DNA from: JAPWJZ01 sp041287865
GTDB lineage: Bacteria; Pseudomonadota; Alphaproteobacteria; Micavibrionales; UBA2020
DNA: 64,000 bases
NCBI GenBank assembly: GCA_041287865.1
Contig: JBGGMV010000064.1
Coordinates: 45,228 to 109,227, forward strand
Direction: 5' to 3'
Shown here: one piece after another, positions 9,293 to 17,664 of the stretch
How positions within the stretch are numbered: position 1 is the first letter of the stretch
Layout of the letters: each line of letters starts with the position of its first letter
Notes under the pieces: model-generated
The model's input: only the letters and a program-made list of their open reading frames with translations
Told to the model about the DNA's origin: nothing
Database searches by the model: none
Made by a program: the position numbers and the translations under genes

Positions 9293-9895
9293 TTAGTTCC
9301 CCGGGCAGCCGGGCGTGGGCACATGCTTGAAGTTTTGAACGCTGCGCGTATAGCCAAGGGGCCAGTAATTGATGCGCGCGCCATTCAGGTTGAATTCATA
9401 GGTGCAGCCGATGCGGATATCGCCGCCCCCCGACACGCCCTTGGTATCGAAATTGCCTTCCTTGGTCTGGATGACCCATTTGCGGCCGGGATATTCCTTG
9501 TCCGTATCCGCTTCGGTCTTGCCGATGACGCGTGTGGTGACGATTTCGTTCGGCTGCGTCATATGATAGACGCCGGGGCCCACGATGGCGCCGGCCAGTA
9601 TCGCCGCGCCGTAAAATGCATGTCTTAAACCCATATGCTTCCTCGTTACTTTTGGTTTCTGTTTCGGTAGTCTTGCCTTGAATTTCTGTATGCCCTGCCC
9701 GATTTTGCGCACGCCCAATACGCAGAGCGATAGCACGAAGGCGACCACGCCGACAACCAGACCCAGCAGGTCGCGGCCCGCCGCCAGCGTACCCTTCAGG
9801 ATTCTGCGGCCACGGCCCGGGCCTTTTGGCGGCGCGCCACCGGCTGGAGGCGCGTCTACAAAGTCGATATCCAGCTCTTGTTCGTCGGGCGTCAT
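9293..9895 (-). CDS. predicted membrane protein of unknown function
   Basis: A 200-residue protein. The N-terminus is acidic, then Pro/Gly-rich. Two hydrophobic segments follow, about 43-64 (L-L-G-L-V-V-G-V) and 93-113 (Y-G-A-A-I-L-A-G), separated by a lysine-rich loop. The C-terminal 85 residues are hydrophilic with two cysteines (in I-G-C-T-Y and P-G-C-P-G) that may pair if the domain is periplasmic. The layout of a helix followed by V-I-G-K-T-E and W-V-I-Q-T faintly recalls DUF1523, but I cannot support that assignment. The ribosome site is weak. It faces away from lpxC and ends in a clear terminator. Confidence 0.7.
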   Translation of the reverse strand: MTPDEQELDIDFVDAPPAGGAPPKGPGRGRRILKGTLAAGRDLLGLVVGVVAFVLSLCVLGVRKIGQGIQKFKARLPKQKPKVTRKHMGLRHAFYGAAILAGAIVGPGVYHMTQPNEIVTTRVIGKTEADTDKEYPGRKWVIQTKEGNFDTKGVSGGGDIRIGCTYEFNLNGARINYWPLGYTRSVQNFKHVPTPGCPGN

Positions 9896-10145
9896 GCGCT
9901 CTGGCCAGTTGCAGTCGTTTGTTTTTGTTCGGATGTGCGCAAAGATAGTGTATCGATTTTGTTATGTCAATTCTAATTGGTGCAGTGCGTCTCAACCGCC
10001 ATCTAAACACTGTTTTTATACAACAAAGTCAATAGCTTAATTTTGTAACACACTGTCACAAAAGGTGACTTCAACCACCCCTGCCGGCTTGTTAGGAAGG
10101 AGACAGGGGAACGTCTTCTACTCATCTAATCCATAAGGGTTTTTC

Positions 10146-11090
10146 ATGCTTTTGTCTGTTTCGCAACACACGCTCCGCGACGAGCTGACTCTGGTCGGCA
10201 TCGGCCTGCATTCGGGCGCGACCGCCACGATGACCATGGAGCCCGCCGCTCCCGGCACCGGCATCGTCTTCGTGCGCACGGATGTTAAAGACCGCGACAA
10301 TGTCGTGCCCGCGAAATGGGATCATGTGGTTGATACGAAACTCTGCACCGTCATCGGCAACAAGTCCGGCGTGACGGTTTCCACCGTTGAACACCTGCTG
10401 TCGGCCTGCGCCGCTGCGGGCCTTGATAACGCGCTGGTGCGCATCGACGGCCCCGAAATTCCGATCATGGACGGCTCGGCCCTGAAATTCGTGGCAGCGC
10501 TGGATCGCGCTGGCCTTGTAAAGCAACGCGCCGCGCGCCGCGTGCTGCGCATCAAGAAAACCGTTTCCTATCAAGAGGGCGACAAGGAAGTGTTCCTGTC
10601 ACCCGCCGATGCGCAATACTTCGGATTTGAAATCTCGTTCAACAATCCCCTCATCGGCCGCCAGAAATTCATCCACCGCCTGAAGGAAGATACCTATAGA
10701 TCCGAAGTCGCCCCTGCGCGCACCTTCGGCTTCCTGCACGAAGTGGAAGCATTAAGACAAATGGGCCTTGCCCGCGGCGGTTCGCTGGATAACGCCATCG
10801 TCGTCGACGGCGATAAAGTGCTGAACCCGGGCGGCCTTCGTTTCCGCACCGAATTCGTGCGCCACAAGGTGCTGGACGCCATCGGCGACATCTACCTCGC
10901 CGGTGTGCAGATGATCGGCCATTACCACGGCGTGAAGGCCGGCCATGCCATGAACAACAAGATCCTGCATGTGCTGTTCTCGCAGCCCGACGCCTTCGAG
11001 ATCGACGAGCTGGGCTCGGCCGAACCGCAGCGCGTGCCCTTCGCCCTGCCCGGCCGCTTCTATGAAGGCGCGGAAGCCGCTATCGCATAA
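10146..11090 (+). CDS. lpxC: UDP-3-O-acyl-N-acetylglucosamine deacetylase
   Basis: Zinc-dependent cytoplasmic enzyme for the first committed step of lipid A synthesis, which implies an LPS-bearing outer membrane. The 314-residue protein has all the zinc ligands in place: His83 in V-E-H-L-L-S, His240 and Asp244 in H-K-V-L-D-A-I-G-D, and the catalytic His267 in K-A-G-H-A-M-N. The N-terminal G-I-G-L-H-S-G and the M-D-G-S-A segment are also typical. An AAGGG ribosome site precedes the ATG by six bases. It normally follows ftsZ directly in alphaproteobacteria; here three unrelated genes intervene. Confidence 0.97.
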   Translation: MLLSVSQHTLRDELTLVGIGLHSGATATMTMEPAAPGTGIVFVRTDVKDRDNVVPAKWDHVVDTKLCTVIGNKSGVTVSTVEHLLSACAAAGLDNALVRIDGPEIPIMDGSALKFVAALDRAGLVKQRAARRVLRIKKTVSYQEGDKEVFLSPADAQYFGFEISFNNPLIGRQKFIHRLKEDTYRSEVAPARTFGFLHEVEALRQMGLARGGSLDNAIVVDGDKVLNPGGLRFRTEFVRHKVLDAIGDIYLAGVQMIGHYHGVKAGHAMNNKILHVLFSQPDAFEIDELGSAEPQRVPFALPGRFYEGAEAAIA

Positions 11091-11125
11091 ATGACGGCAA
11101 CGCCGTCGGGAGCGTAATCCCATAT

Positions 11126-11153
11126 TTGACGTGCTTTTAAAGCATGGTATAAG
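11126..11153 (+). promoter_or_regulatory. sigma-70-type promoter upstream of bamD
   Basis: TTGACG (11126-11131), a 16-base spacer and TATAAG (11148-11153) match the housekeeping consensus in nine of twelve positions. Transcription would start near 11160, just past the ATG at 11159, which argues that translation begins at the ATG at 11195. The spacer contains the small palindrome GCTTTTAAAGC. Confidence 0.55.
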
Positions 11154-11194
11154 AAACCATGCTGTTGTATCGCTTTTGTTCACTGGATTATGAC

Positions 11195-12031
11195 ATGTCT
11201 TCCCGCTTCAAACCGGCCCTCTTCCTCTGCCTTTTCCTCGCGCTGACGCTCGCGGCCTGCAGTACCAGCGAGGATAAAGAGAAAGCGGAAATCGCCAAGG
11301 CCTCCGCCGACCAGCAGGTGCCGGTAGAGAAAATGTACAACGCGGCGGCCACTACGCTCGACAAGCAGGAATATTACAAGGCGGCGCTGCTCTTCGACGA
11401 AGTCGACCGCCAGTATCCCTATTCGCAATGGGCGACGCGCGCGCAGCTGATGGCGGGCTTCGCGCATTACAAGAACCTGAAATACGATCAGGCGATTTTA
11501 TCGCTCGACCGCTTTATCGAGCTGCACCCAGGCGACGAAAACGTTGCCTATGCCTATTACATGCGCGCGCTCTGCTATTACGAGCAGATCTCCGACGTGC
11601 GCCGCGACCAGCGCATGACGCAGATGGCGCTCGAAAACCTGCGGCAGGTGAAGGAACGCTTCCCCGAAAGCAAATACGCCAAGGACGCGCAGCTGAAAAT
11701 CGACCTCACCATGGACCACCTTGCCGGCAAGGAAATGGAAGTCGGCCGCTATTACCTGCTGCGCGAACAGTACCAGGCCTCCATCCCGCGCTTCCAGAAA
11801 GTCATCGACCAGTACCAGACCACGACCCATGTGCCCGAAGCGCTGCACCGCCTGACGGAAGCCTATTTGTCGCTGGGCCTGCTGCCCGAGGCGCAGAAGA
11901 CAGCCGCCGTGCTGGGCCACAACTATCCGCATTCGAGCTGGTATAAAGACAGCTACCGCCTGTTCAAGAAGGACTATCAGGTGGGCACCAAGAAAAGCGT
12001 TTACGATCGGACTATCGGAAAAATCTTCTGA
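11195..12031 (+). CDS. bamD: outer membrane protein assembly factor BamD
   Basis: Lipoprotein of the BAM complex that helps BamA fold outer-membrane beta-barrels. From the ATG at 11195 the protein is 278 residues, with a basic start, a hydrophobic core and a lipobox (L-A-A-C, Cys22). The rest is a series of TPR-like helical pairs, including D-K-Q-E-Y-Y-K-A-A-L-L-F, K-Y-D-Q-A-I-L-S-L-D-R-F-I-E and R-F-P-E-S-K-Y-A. An in-frame ATG at 11159 also exists, but it coincides with the predicted transcription start and would add non-signal residues. recN follows after 12 bases, as in many alphaproteobacteria. Confidence 0.92.
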   Translation: MSSRFKPALFLCLFLALTLAACSTSEDKEKAEIAKASADQQVPVEKMYNAAATTLDKQEYYKAALLFDEVDRQYPYSQWATRAQLMAGFAHYKNLKYDQAILSLDRFIELHPGDENVAYAYYMRALCYYEQISDVRRDQRMTQMALENLRQVKERFPESKYAKDAQLKIDLTMDHLAGKEMEVGRYYLLREQYQASIPRFQKVIDQYQTTTHVPEALHRLTEAYLSLGLLPEAQKTAAVLGHNYPHSSWYKDSYRLFKKDYQVGTKKSVYDRTIGKIF

Positions 12032-12043
12032 TACGGTAAAGGC

Positions 12044-13717
12044 ATGCTGACAAGCCTGAACATACAAAACGTGATTTTGATCGACCGCCTGACGTTAGAG
12101 GCCGGCGATGGCTTGCTCGCGCTGACCGGCGAAACGGGCGCGGGTAAATCTATTTTGCTGGACGCGCTGGGCCTTGCCCTCGGCGCCCGCGCCGAAAGCG
12201 GATTGGTGCGCAGTGGCGAAGAGCAAGCGACCGTCACCGCCTGTTTCGATATGCCCGCCAAACATCCCATCCATGCGCTGCTGAAGGACAAGGGCATCGC
12301 CCCTGCCGAAACGCTGCTGCTCCGCCGCACGGTTGCGAAAGACGGCCGCAGCAAGGCCTTTATCAACGATGCGCCCGTGAGCGTACAGCTGTTGAAAGAA
12401 GCAGGTGCGCTGCTGATTGAAGTTCACAGCCAGTTTGAAACGCAAGGTCTGCTCGACCCCGCCACGCATCTTGGCGTGCTGGATATTTACGCCGATGTCG
12501 ATACCCGCGCCATCCATGCCGCGCACGCCACATGGAAAACCGCCCGCGACCGTATCGAACGCGCGATGACCGATATCGAGGCCGCGCGGCTGCAGGAAGA
12601 ATACCTGAAATACACCGTGGCCGAGCTTGAAAAACTCGACCCGCAGCCCGGCGAAGACGCGGTGCTGTCCGAAAAACGCCAGCTGCTGATGAACCGCGAG
12701 AAACTGGCGGGCGGCTTTACGCAGGCGACAAGCCTGATCGAAGCCGAAAACGGGCTGCAGGCGCAACTAGGAAAACTGCAATCCACGCTGGAACGCCTTG
12801 CCGATAAAATGCCGCAGGTCAAACCCCTGCTGGAATCGCTGGGCCGCGCGCAGAGCGAGGTCGAGGATATCGGCTGGCAGGTCGAAAAACTGAAATCCGG
12901 CGACGGCGGCGGCAAAGACCGCCTTGAGGATATCGAAGAGCGCTACTTCGCCCTGAAAGAGATTGCCAAGAAACACCGCACCACCGTCGACGGCCTGCCA
13001 GGCGTTTATCAGGACTTGTCACAAAAACTGCGACTGATTACGAACCAGGAGGAAGCGCTGGCCGAAATGCAGAAGGCCGTCGCCGCCGCGCGTGTTATCT
13101 TCATCGCCGAAGCCGAAAAGGCCAGCGCGAAACGCCAGAAGGCCGCCGCAAAACTGTCGAAAGCAGTCAATGCCGAGCTACCCGACCTGAAACTCGACAA
13201 GGCGAAATTCGCCGTCGACTGCGTCAAGGCCGCCGACGAAAGCGGCTGGAGCGCGGAAGGCTTCGACCGCGTGCAATTCATCGTCTCCACCAACCCCGGC
13301 GCCCCCGCAGGGCCGATCCACAAAATCGCTTCGGGCGGCGAGCTCAGCCGCTTTATGCTGGCATTAAAAGTAATTCTGGCCGAAACCGCCAGCATCCCGA
13401 CGCTGATTTTCGACGAAGTCGACAGCGGCATCGGCGGCGCAACGGCCGACGCCGTGGGCGAACGCCTGCAGCGCCTTGCGCAGAAATATCAGGTACTGGT
13501 CGTGACGCACAGCCCGCAGGTCGCAGCCCGCGCCGCCAACCACTGGCATGTGGCGAAGACCGAGCAAAAAGGCACGGTGATTACACGTATTACGCCGCTG
13601 AAGGTTCTGCAGGAACGCACCGAAGAAATCGCCCGCATGCTGTCCGGCGCGGAAGTCACCAAGGAAGCCCGCGCGCAGGCGGTCAAACTGCTGGAAAATC
13701 ATGTCGCAGCCGCCTGA
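12044..13717 (+). CDS. recN: DNA repair protein RecN
   Basis: SMC-like ATPase involved in double-strand break repair. The 557-residue protein has the N-terminal Walker A G-E-T-G-A-G-K-S (29-36) and a long central coiled-coil region (about 150-350). Near the C-terminus are the ABC signature A-S-G-G-E-L-S-R-F and Walker B L-I-F-D-E-V-D-S-G-I-G-G, followed by the H-S-P-Q-V-A-A switch. It is normal for the family. It probably shares the bamD transcript. Its last 17 bases overlap the start of the DUF6228-like gene. I see no clear LexA operator in the 12-base gap upstream. Confidence 0.97.
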   Translation: MLTSLNIQNVILIDRLTLEAGDGLLALTGETGAGKSILLDALGLALGARAESGLVRSGEEQATVTACFDMPAKHPIHALLKDKGIAPAETLLLRRTVAKDGRSKAFINDAPVSVQLLKEAGALLIEVHSQFETQGLLDPATHLGVLDIYADVDTRAIHAAHATWKTARDRIERAMTDIEAARLQEEYLKYTVAELEKLDPQPGEDAVLSEKRQLLMNREKLAGGFTQATSLIEAENGLQAQLGKLQSTLERLADKMPQVKPLLESLGRAQSEVEDIGWQVEKLKSGDGGGKDRLEDIEERYFALKEIAKKHRTTVDGLPGVYQDLSQKLRLITNQEEALAEMQKAVAAARVIFIAEAEKASAKRQKAAAKLSKAVNAELPDLKLDKAKFAVDCVKAADESGWSAEGFDRVQFIVSTNPGAPAGPIHKIASGGELSRFMLALKVILAETASIPTLIFDEVDSGIGGATADAVGERLQRLAQKYQVLVVTHSPQVAARAANHWHVAKTEQKGTVITRITPLKVLQERTEEIARMLSGAEVTKEARAQAVKLLENHVAAA

Positions 13718-14147
13718 CCGAAGCACCGACGCCGAGTTTAGGCTACGCTCGTCCACATCCGACCTGACATTACGCATTTTTAATTTGCGCGATTACTTTT
13801 ACACTGTGGAGCTAGAATGCGCCACATTCCGAATTGCGCGAGACGTTTGCAGAGAAGATAATATATTTATCAACTACAAGAATCTCCCGCAGTTTTTTCA
13901 CGACCTCGCCACACAGCGCAAGCCGTGGGCAGGGACAAAAGAATGGTATTCATTTGAGCACGAATTTAAAATCTCCGCTGCCTGTGACATCATGGGGCAC
14001 ATAACTCTCGCCATATTAATACGCAAGCGCGATGGCTCCCCGGAAGAATGGGAACTTCAAGCCGATTTACAAAGCGAACTTGGTCAAATGCCTGCCGCCG
14101 CTGCATCCGTTGAAAAGTTTTTTGAGATAAACAGTCATGCCGCCTAA
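13701..14147 (+). CDS. DUF6228-like small protein
   Basis: A 148-residue soluble protein. The pattern L-P-Q-F-F-H-D-L-A followed by W-A-G-T-K-E-W-Y-S, then G-H-I-T-L-A-I and W-E-L-Q-A-D-L, matches my recollection of the DUF6228 family, which has no established function; some members sit near toxin genes. It is AT-richer than recN and ligA on either side. It overlaps recN by 17 bases and ligA by 11, so it is wedged into an otherwise conserved recN-ligA pair without breaking either. No toxin partner is visible. Confidence 0.7.
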   Translation: MSQPPDRSTDAEFRLRSSTSDLTLRIFNLRDYFYTVELECATFRIARDVCREDNIFINYKNLPQFFHDLATQRKPWAGTKEWYSFEHEFKISAACDIMGHITLAILIRKRDGSPEEWELQADLQSELGQMPAAAASVEKFFEINSHAA

Positions 14148-16218
14148 AAAACAGAAATTGCCGGCAGCGGATCAGCTTAACCCCATGGAAGCGGCCCTCG
14201 AGGCCGATACGCTGCGCCGCCAGATAAAGCGGCATGACAAGGCCTATCACCAGCAGGACAACCCGGAAATTTCCGACGCCGAATACGACGCGCTAAAAAA
14301 CCGGCTGCGCGATATTGAAAAGGCTTTCCCGAACCTGATCACCAAGGACAGCCCGACGCAGACCGTGGGCTACGCGCCGTTGCGCGAATTTAAAAAAGTG
14401 CGCCATAGCGTGCCGATGCTGTCGCTGGCAAACAGCTTCAGCGACGAGGATGTGGTCGATTTCGTCGACCGTGTACGCAAGTTTTTAAAAATCGCGGATA
14501 GCGAGAAGCTGGAAGTGCTGGCCGAACCCAAAATCGACGGGTTGTCGTGCAGCCTGCGGTACGAAAAGGGAAAATTGATTTATGCCGCGACGCGCGGTGA
14601 TGGCGAGGAAGGCGAAGACGTCACGCAGAACGTCAAGACCATCAAATCCGTGCCGCAGCAATTGCCGAAAGACGTGCCCGATGTGCTGGAGGTGCGTGGC
14701 GAGATTTACATGACCCGCGCCGATTTCATGAAGCTGAACAAGGCGCAGGAAGAAGCGGGAGATAAAATTTTCGCCAATCCGCGCAACGGTGCGGCGGGAT
14801 CGATCCGCCAGCTGGACGCGACGATCACGGCCAAACGCCCCTTGCGCTTCTTCGGCTATTCATTGGGCGAAGTGTCAGAAAGCTTTGCCGAAACGCAGGC
14901 CGGTATCCGCAAGAAGCTGGAAAAATGGGGCTTTGAAGTGCCGGAGCCGACGACGGTTGCCGACAGCGCGGAAAAACTGCTGGCCTATCACCAGAAAACC
15001 TATCACGCGCGGCCCGATATTCCTTACGACCTCGACGGTGTGGTTTACAAAGTAAACAGCCTCGACTATCAGGGGCGCCTCGGCTTTATCAGCCGTTCAC
15101 CCCGCTGGGCGACGGCGCACAAATTCCCCGCCGAACAGGCGGAAACCGTTATCAACGATATTATCGTGCAGGTAGGCCGCACCGGCACACTGACGCCGGT
15201 GGCGGAGCTGGAGCCCGTCAACGTCGGCGGCGTGATGGTCAGCCGCGCCACGCTGCACAATGCCGATGAAGTCGAGCGCAAGGGCGCTTATGTGGGCGCG
15301 AAGATCGTGATACAGCGCGCGGGCGATGTTATTCCGCAAGTCGTGCGCGTTGTCAACCCCAAGCCGGAAAAAGTTTTCAAATTCCCCACCAAATGTCCCG
15401 AATGCGGCAGCGCCGCGGTGCGCGAGGAAGGCGAAGTGGCGACGCGCTGCACCGGCGGGTTGATCTGCCCCGCGCAGGCGGTGGAACGGCTGATACACTT
15501 CGTCTCCAAATACGCCTTTGATATCGAGGGGCTGGGCGACAAGATTATTAAAGAATTCTGGGACGAGGGCATTATCAAGAGCCCCGCCGATATCTTCCGC
15601 CTGAAGAAGCACGCCGAAGCGCTGAAAACGCGCGAGGGCTGGGGGGTATTGTCGGTCAAGAATTTGCTGGAGGCGGTGGAGGAACGCCGCGCCATTTCGC
15701 TGGAACGCTTTGTCTATGCGCTGGGCATCCGTCAGGTGGGTCAGGCAACGGCCAAGAAACTCGCCATGCATTACGCCAGCATCGATAACCTGCTGTCTCA
15801 AATGAAGGAAGCGAAAGACCGCTCCAGCGCGGCATTCCAGGCGCTTGACGATATCGGCGATATCGGCGCGTCCATGGCGGAAGATATTATCGATTTCTTT
15901 GCGGAGAAGCATAACCTTGAAGTGATCAAGGATCTTCAGAAAGAACTGGATATCAAGGATTACGAACGCCCGAAAACGGTGCAATCGGCTGTCACCGGCA
16001 AAACGGTTGTTTTCACCGGCACGCTCTCCACACTCGGCCGCGACGAGGCGAAGGCGCAGGCGGAGCGTCTGGGCGCGAAGGTCGCGGGGGCGGTATCGAA
16101 AAACACCGATTACCTGATCGCGGGCGCCGATGCCGGATCAAAACTGAAAAAAGCCACGGAGCTGGGCGTCAAGGTTCTGACCGAAGACGGGTGGAAAGAG
16201 CTGATTGGCGGCGGCTAA
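14137..16218 (+). CDS. ligA: NAD-dependent DNA ligase LigA
   Basis: Seals nicks in replication and repair using NAD+. The 693-residue protein has the full domain set: an N-terminal Ia domain (Y-H-Q-Q-D-N-P-E-I-S-D-A-E-Y), the adenylation domain with the nucleophile in K-I-D-G (Lys132), the OB fold, and a four-cysteine zinc finger (C-P-E-C-G to C-T-G-G-L-I-C). Helix-hairpin-helix repeats and a C-terminal BRCT domain (about 615-690) follow. The start lies 11 bases inside the preceding small gene. Confidence 0.98.
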   Translation: MPPKKQKLPAADQLNPMEAALEADTLRRQIKRHDKAYHQQDNPEISDAEYDALKNRLRDIEKAFPNLITKDSPTQTVGYAPLREFKKVRHSVPMLSLANSFSDEDVVDFVDRVRKFLKIADSEKLEVLAEPKIDGLSCSLRYEKGKLIYAATRGDGEEGEDVTQNVKTIKSVPQQLPKDVPDVLEVRGEIYMTRADFMKLNKAQEEAGDKIFANPRNGAAGSIRQLDATITAKRPLRFFGYSLGEVSESFAETQAGIRKKLEKWGFEVPEPTTVADSAEKLLAYHQKTYHARPDIPYDLDGVVYKVNSLDYQGRLGFISRSPRWATAHKFPAEQAETVINDIIVQVGRTGTLTPVAELEPVNVGGVMVSRATLHNADEVERKGAYVGAKIVIQRAGDVIPQVVRVVNPKPEKVFKFPTKCPECGSAAVREEGEVATRCTGGLICPAQAVERLIHFVSKYAFDIEGLGDKIIKEFWDEGIIKSPADIFRLKKHAEALKTREGWGVLSVKNLLEAVEERRAISLERFVYALGIRQVGQATAKKLAMHYASIDNLLSQMKEAKDRSSAAFQALDDIGDIGASMAEDIIDFFAEKHNLEVIKDLQKELDIKDYERPKTVQSAVTGKTVVFTGTLSTLGRDEAKAQAERLGAKVAGAVSKNTDYLIAGADAGSKLKKATELGVKVLTEDGWKELIGGG

Positions 16219-16231
16219 TACAACTGCCACC

Positions 16232-16327
16232 CCCGCCTTGCGCGGGGGTCCAAAAGGCTGTCCAGCCGTCATATAAGTTTAGTAACAAGACGCGCAGACG
16301 CGCTTTTGGATGCCCGCGCAAGGCGGG
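16232..16327. repeat. paired inverted repeat after ligA (REP-like)
   Basis: CCCGCCTTGCGCGGG at 16232-16246 is an exact reverse complement of CCCGCGCAAGGCGGG at 16313-16327. The arms extend discontinuously (TCCAAAAG at 16249-16256 against CTTTTGGA at 16303-16310), and each arm can also fold on itself. The element fills the gap between the convergent ligA and the small-paralog cluster. It may act as a terminator or be an intergenic repetitive palindrome. Confidence 0.75.
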
Positions 16328-16347
16328 CATGGCAGCGTAAAAAAATT

Positions 16348-16653
16348 TTAAAGATTAAACTTGTTTCCCGGCTGGCCGACAGCGGGTTTTTCGGGCGAGA
16401 GCTCGGGCGGGTTGCCCTTCAGCTCGATCAGTTTTTCACGGAATTCAACCAGCGTATCACGATCGAGCTGCGAGAAAGGCGTCACCACCGCGCCGCCGTC
16501 GCCGTGGCTGCTGGTGCGCATGATCATCACGCGCGCCATGAAATCAAACGTCAGAATATTATCGTAGCCCGAAGCTTCGTAATGCACCGACAGAACATAG
16601 TCGTTGTTCTTGACGGCGCGGTATTGGGCGTTGAAGGCGGCGGTTAATCCCAT
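16348..16653 (-). CDS. small unknown protein, NPPEL family copy 4
   Basis: A 101-residue soluble protein and the last of four tandem paralogs. The N-terminal half has F-N-A-Q-Y-R and F-D-F-M-A-R-V-M-I. The C-terminal half is almost invariant among the three full copies: P-F-S-Q-L-D-R-D, R-E-K-L-I-E-L-K-G-N-P-P-E-L, then E-K-P and a terminal N-K-F-N-L. No signal peptide or membrane helix is seen and I do not recognise the family. A GAGGA site lies just before the ATG at 16653; the longer open frame upstream only overlaps the previous gene. It starts 7 bases after copy 3. Confidence 0.8.
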   Translation of the reverse strand: MGLTAAFNAQYRAVKNNDYVLSVHYEASGYDNILTFDFMARVMIMRTSSHGDGGAVVTPFSQLDRDTLVEFREKLIELKGNPPELSPEKPAVGQPGNKFNL

Positions 16654-16660
16654 CTTATCC

Positions 16661-16966
16661 TCACAGATTGAACTTGCCGCCGGAGCCGGGCGTGACGGGT
16701 TTTTCGGGCGGCAGCTCGGGCGGGTTGCCGCCAAGCTCGATCAGTTTCTCGCGCGCCTCCACCAGCACGTCACGGTCAATCAGCGCGAAGGGCAGCGAAT
16801 TGCCGCCGTGATGGACGGAGGTCGTCATCACGCGCAGCGTGAAATCGTAGAAATAATAATGCCGGCCGTTGCTGACGCGCAGCATGCAGTCGGTGATCTT
16901 CTCGGCGGCATAGCCGTTGAAGGCGTCTTTCAGCGTGGGCGGGGTTTTCGGCATGGGGAGGTTCAT
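16661..16966 (-). CDS. small unknown protein, NPPEL family copy 3
   Basis: A 101-residue paralog of its two neighbours and the most diverged of the full-length copies in its first 60 residues (Y-Y-F-Y-D-F-T-L-R-V-M-T). It still carries the shared tail R-E-K-L-I-E-L-G-G-N-P-P-E-L-P-P-E-K-P and a terminal G-G-K-F-N-L. Its ATG overlaps the stop of copy 2 by four bases (ATGA), so the two are translationally coupled. Function unknown. Confidence 0.8.
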   Translation of the reverse strand: MNLPMPKTPPTLKDAFNGYAAEKITDCMLRVSNGRHYYFYDFTLRVMTTSVHHGGNSLPFALIDRDVLVEAREKLIELGGNPPELPPEKPVTPGSGGKFNL

Positions 16967-17265
16967 AGATTGAGGCCGTTGCCGGGCTTGCCGGTCGCGG
17001 GTTTTTCGGCGGGCAGCTCGGGCGGGTTGCCTTTCAGCTCGATCAGTTTTTCGCGCATCTCGACAAGGCTTTCGCGGTCCAGCTGCGAAAAGGGCGTCAC
17101 ATGGCCGCCGCCTTCCGACGACCCCGTGCGCACGATCATCACGCGCGCCATGAAGTCATAGAGCAGATAATTGGTCATGCCGCGTGCGGAATAGGACACG
17201 CAGAGAACGCTGTCGTTCTCTTTCGACGCCTTGTATTGCTCGTTGAAGCGCGGGGTGAGCGGCAT
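16963..17265 (-). CDS. small unknown protein, NPPEL family copy 2
   Basis: A 100-residue paralog. Its residues F-N-E-Q-Y-K-A-S-K-E-N-D align with both copy 4 and the short copy 1, and it has the shared tail (R-E-K-L-I-E-L-K-G-N-P-P-E-L). It is therefore the link that shows all four genes are related. No export signal is seen. It lies 72 bases after copy 1 and overlaps copy 3 by four bases. Function unknown. Confidence 0.8.
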   Translation of the reverse strand: MPLTPRFNEQYKASKENDSVLCVSYSARGMTNYLLYDFMARVMIVRTGSSEGGGHVTPFSQLDRESLVEMREKLIELKGNPPELPAEKPATGKPGNGLNL

Positions 17266-17337
17266 AAATATATCTCTGCACTGGGTTATGCAAAGACGTT
17301 AGCACGCGGGTATTTCTATGTAAAGACGCGCAAACCC

Positions 17338-17526
17338 CTACCAGTTGCGCGTTTTGGCGGCGGGCGCAGTTGCCGCAGGGGCGGTCGAATCATTCGCCTG
17401 CAAATGCGCATAGCGGTCATAGCAGAAGCTGTTCGAGCCATAGGTGGAGGTTTGAATCATCTCCAGCGCGACATCCACGCCTTTTGACTGTTTATAAGAA
17501 ACGTTAAACTTTTCAATTAAATTCAT
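17338..17526 (-). CDS. short NPPEL-family paralog lacking the C-terminal half
   Basis: A 62-residue protein. Its N-terminal part (F-N-V-S-Y-K-Q-S-K-G-V-D, then Y-D-R-Y-A-H-L) aligns with the first 45 residues of copies 2 and 4. It then diverges into an Ala/Thr-rich tail and lacks the R-E-K-L-I-E-L segment. It may be a truncated duplicate or a stand-alone N-terminal module. An AAAGGAA site precedes the ATG at 17526. It is the first gene of the cluster. Confidence 0.65.
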   Translation of the reverse strand: MNLIEKFNVSYKQSKGVDVALEMIQTSTYGSNSFCYDRYAHLQANDSTAPAATAPAAKTRNW

Positions 17527-17664
17527 AATTAAATTCCTTTTAAAGACTAAATCTTGAAAGAAAATAGCAGTCGAGGACGGTTCTGTCAAACATTATTTTG
17601 GGGATAAGTCCTTGCGCATGGCAAGCACTTCTCACGAAGCGGGCGCAGCAGGGATCAATGATAA

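Noticed and set aside
7416..14147. DUF3800 and DUF6228-like genes as parts of a toxin-antitoxin or defence system
   Set aside because: They are 5.5 kb apart, each alone, and no toxin, nuclease or partner gene accompanies either. Only the foreign character is supported.
16604..17161. 185-codon plus-strand frame across the small-paralog cluster
   Set aside because: The minus-strand genes have ribosome sites and conserved sequence between copies, which the plus frame does not explain.
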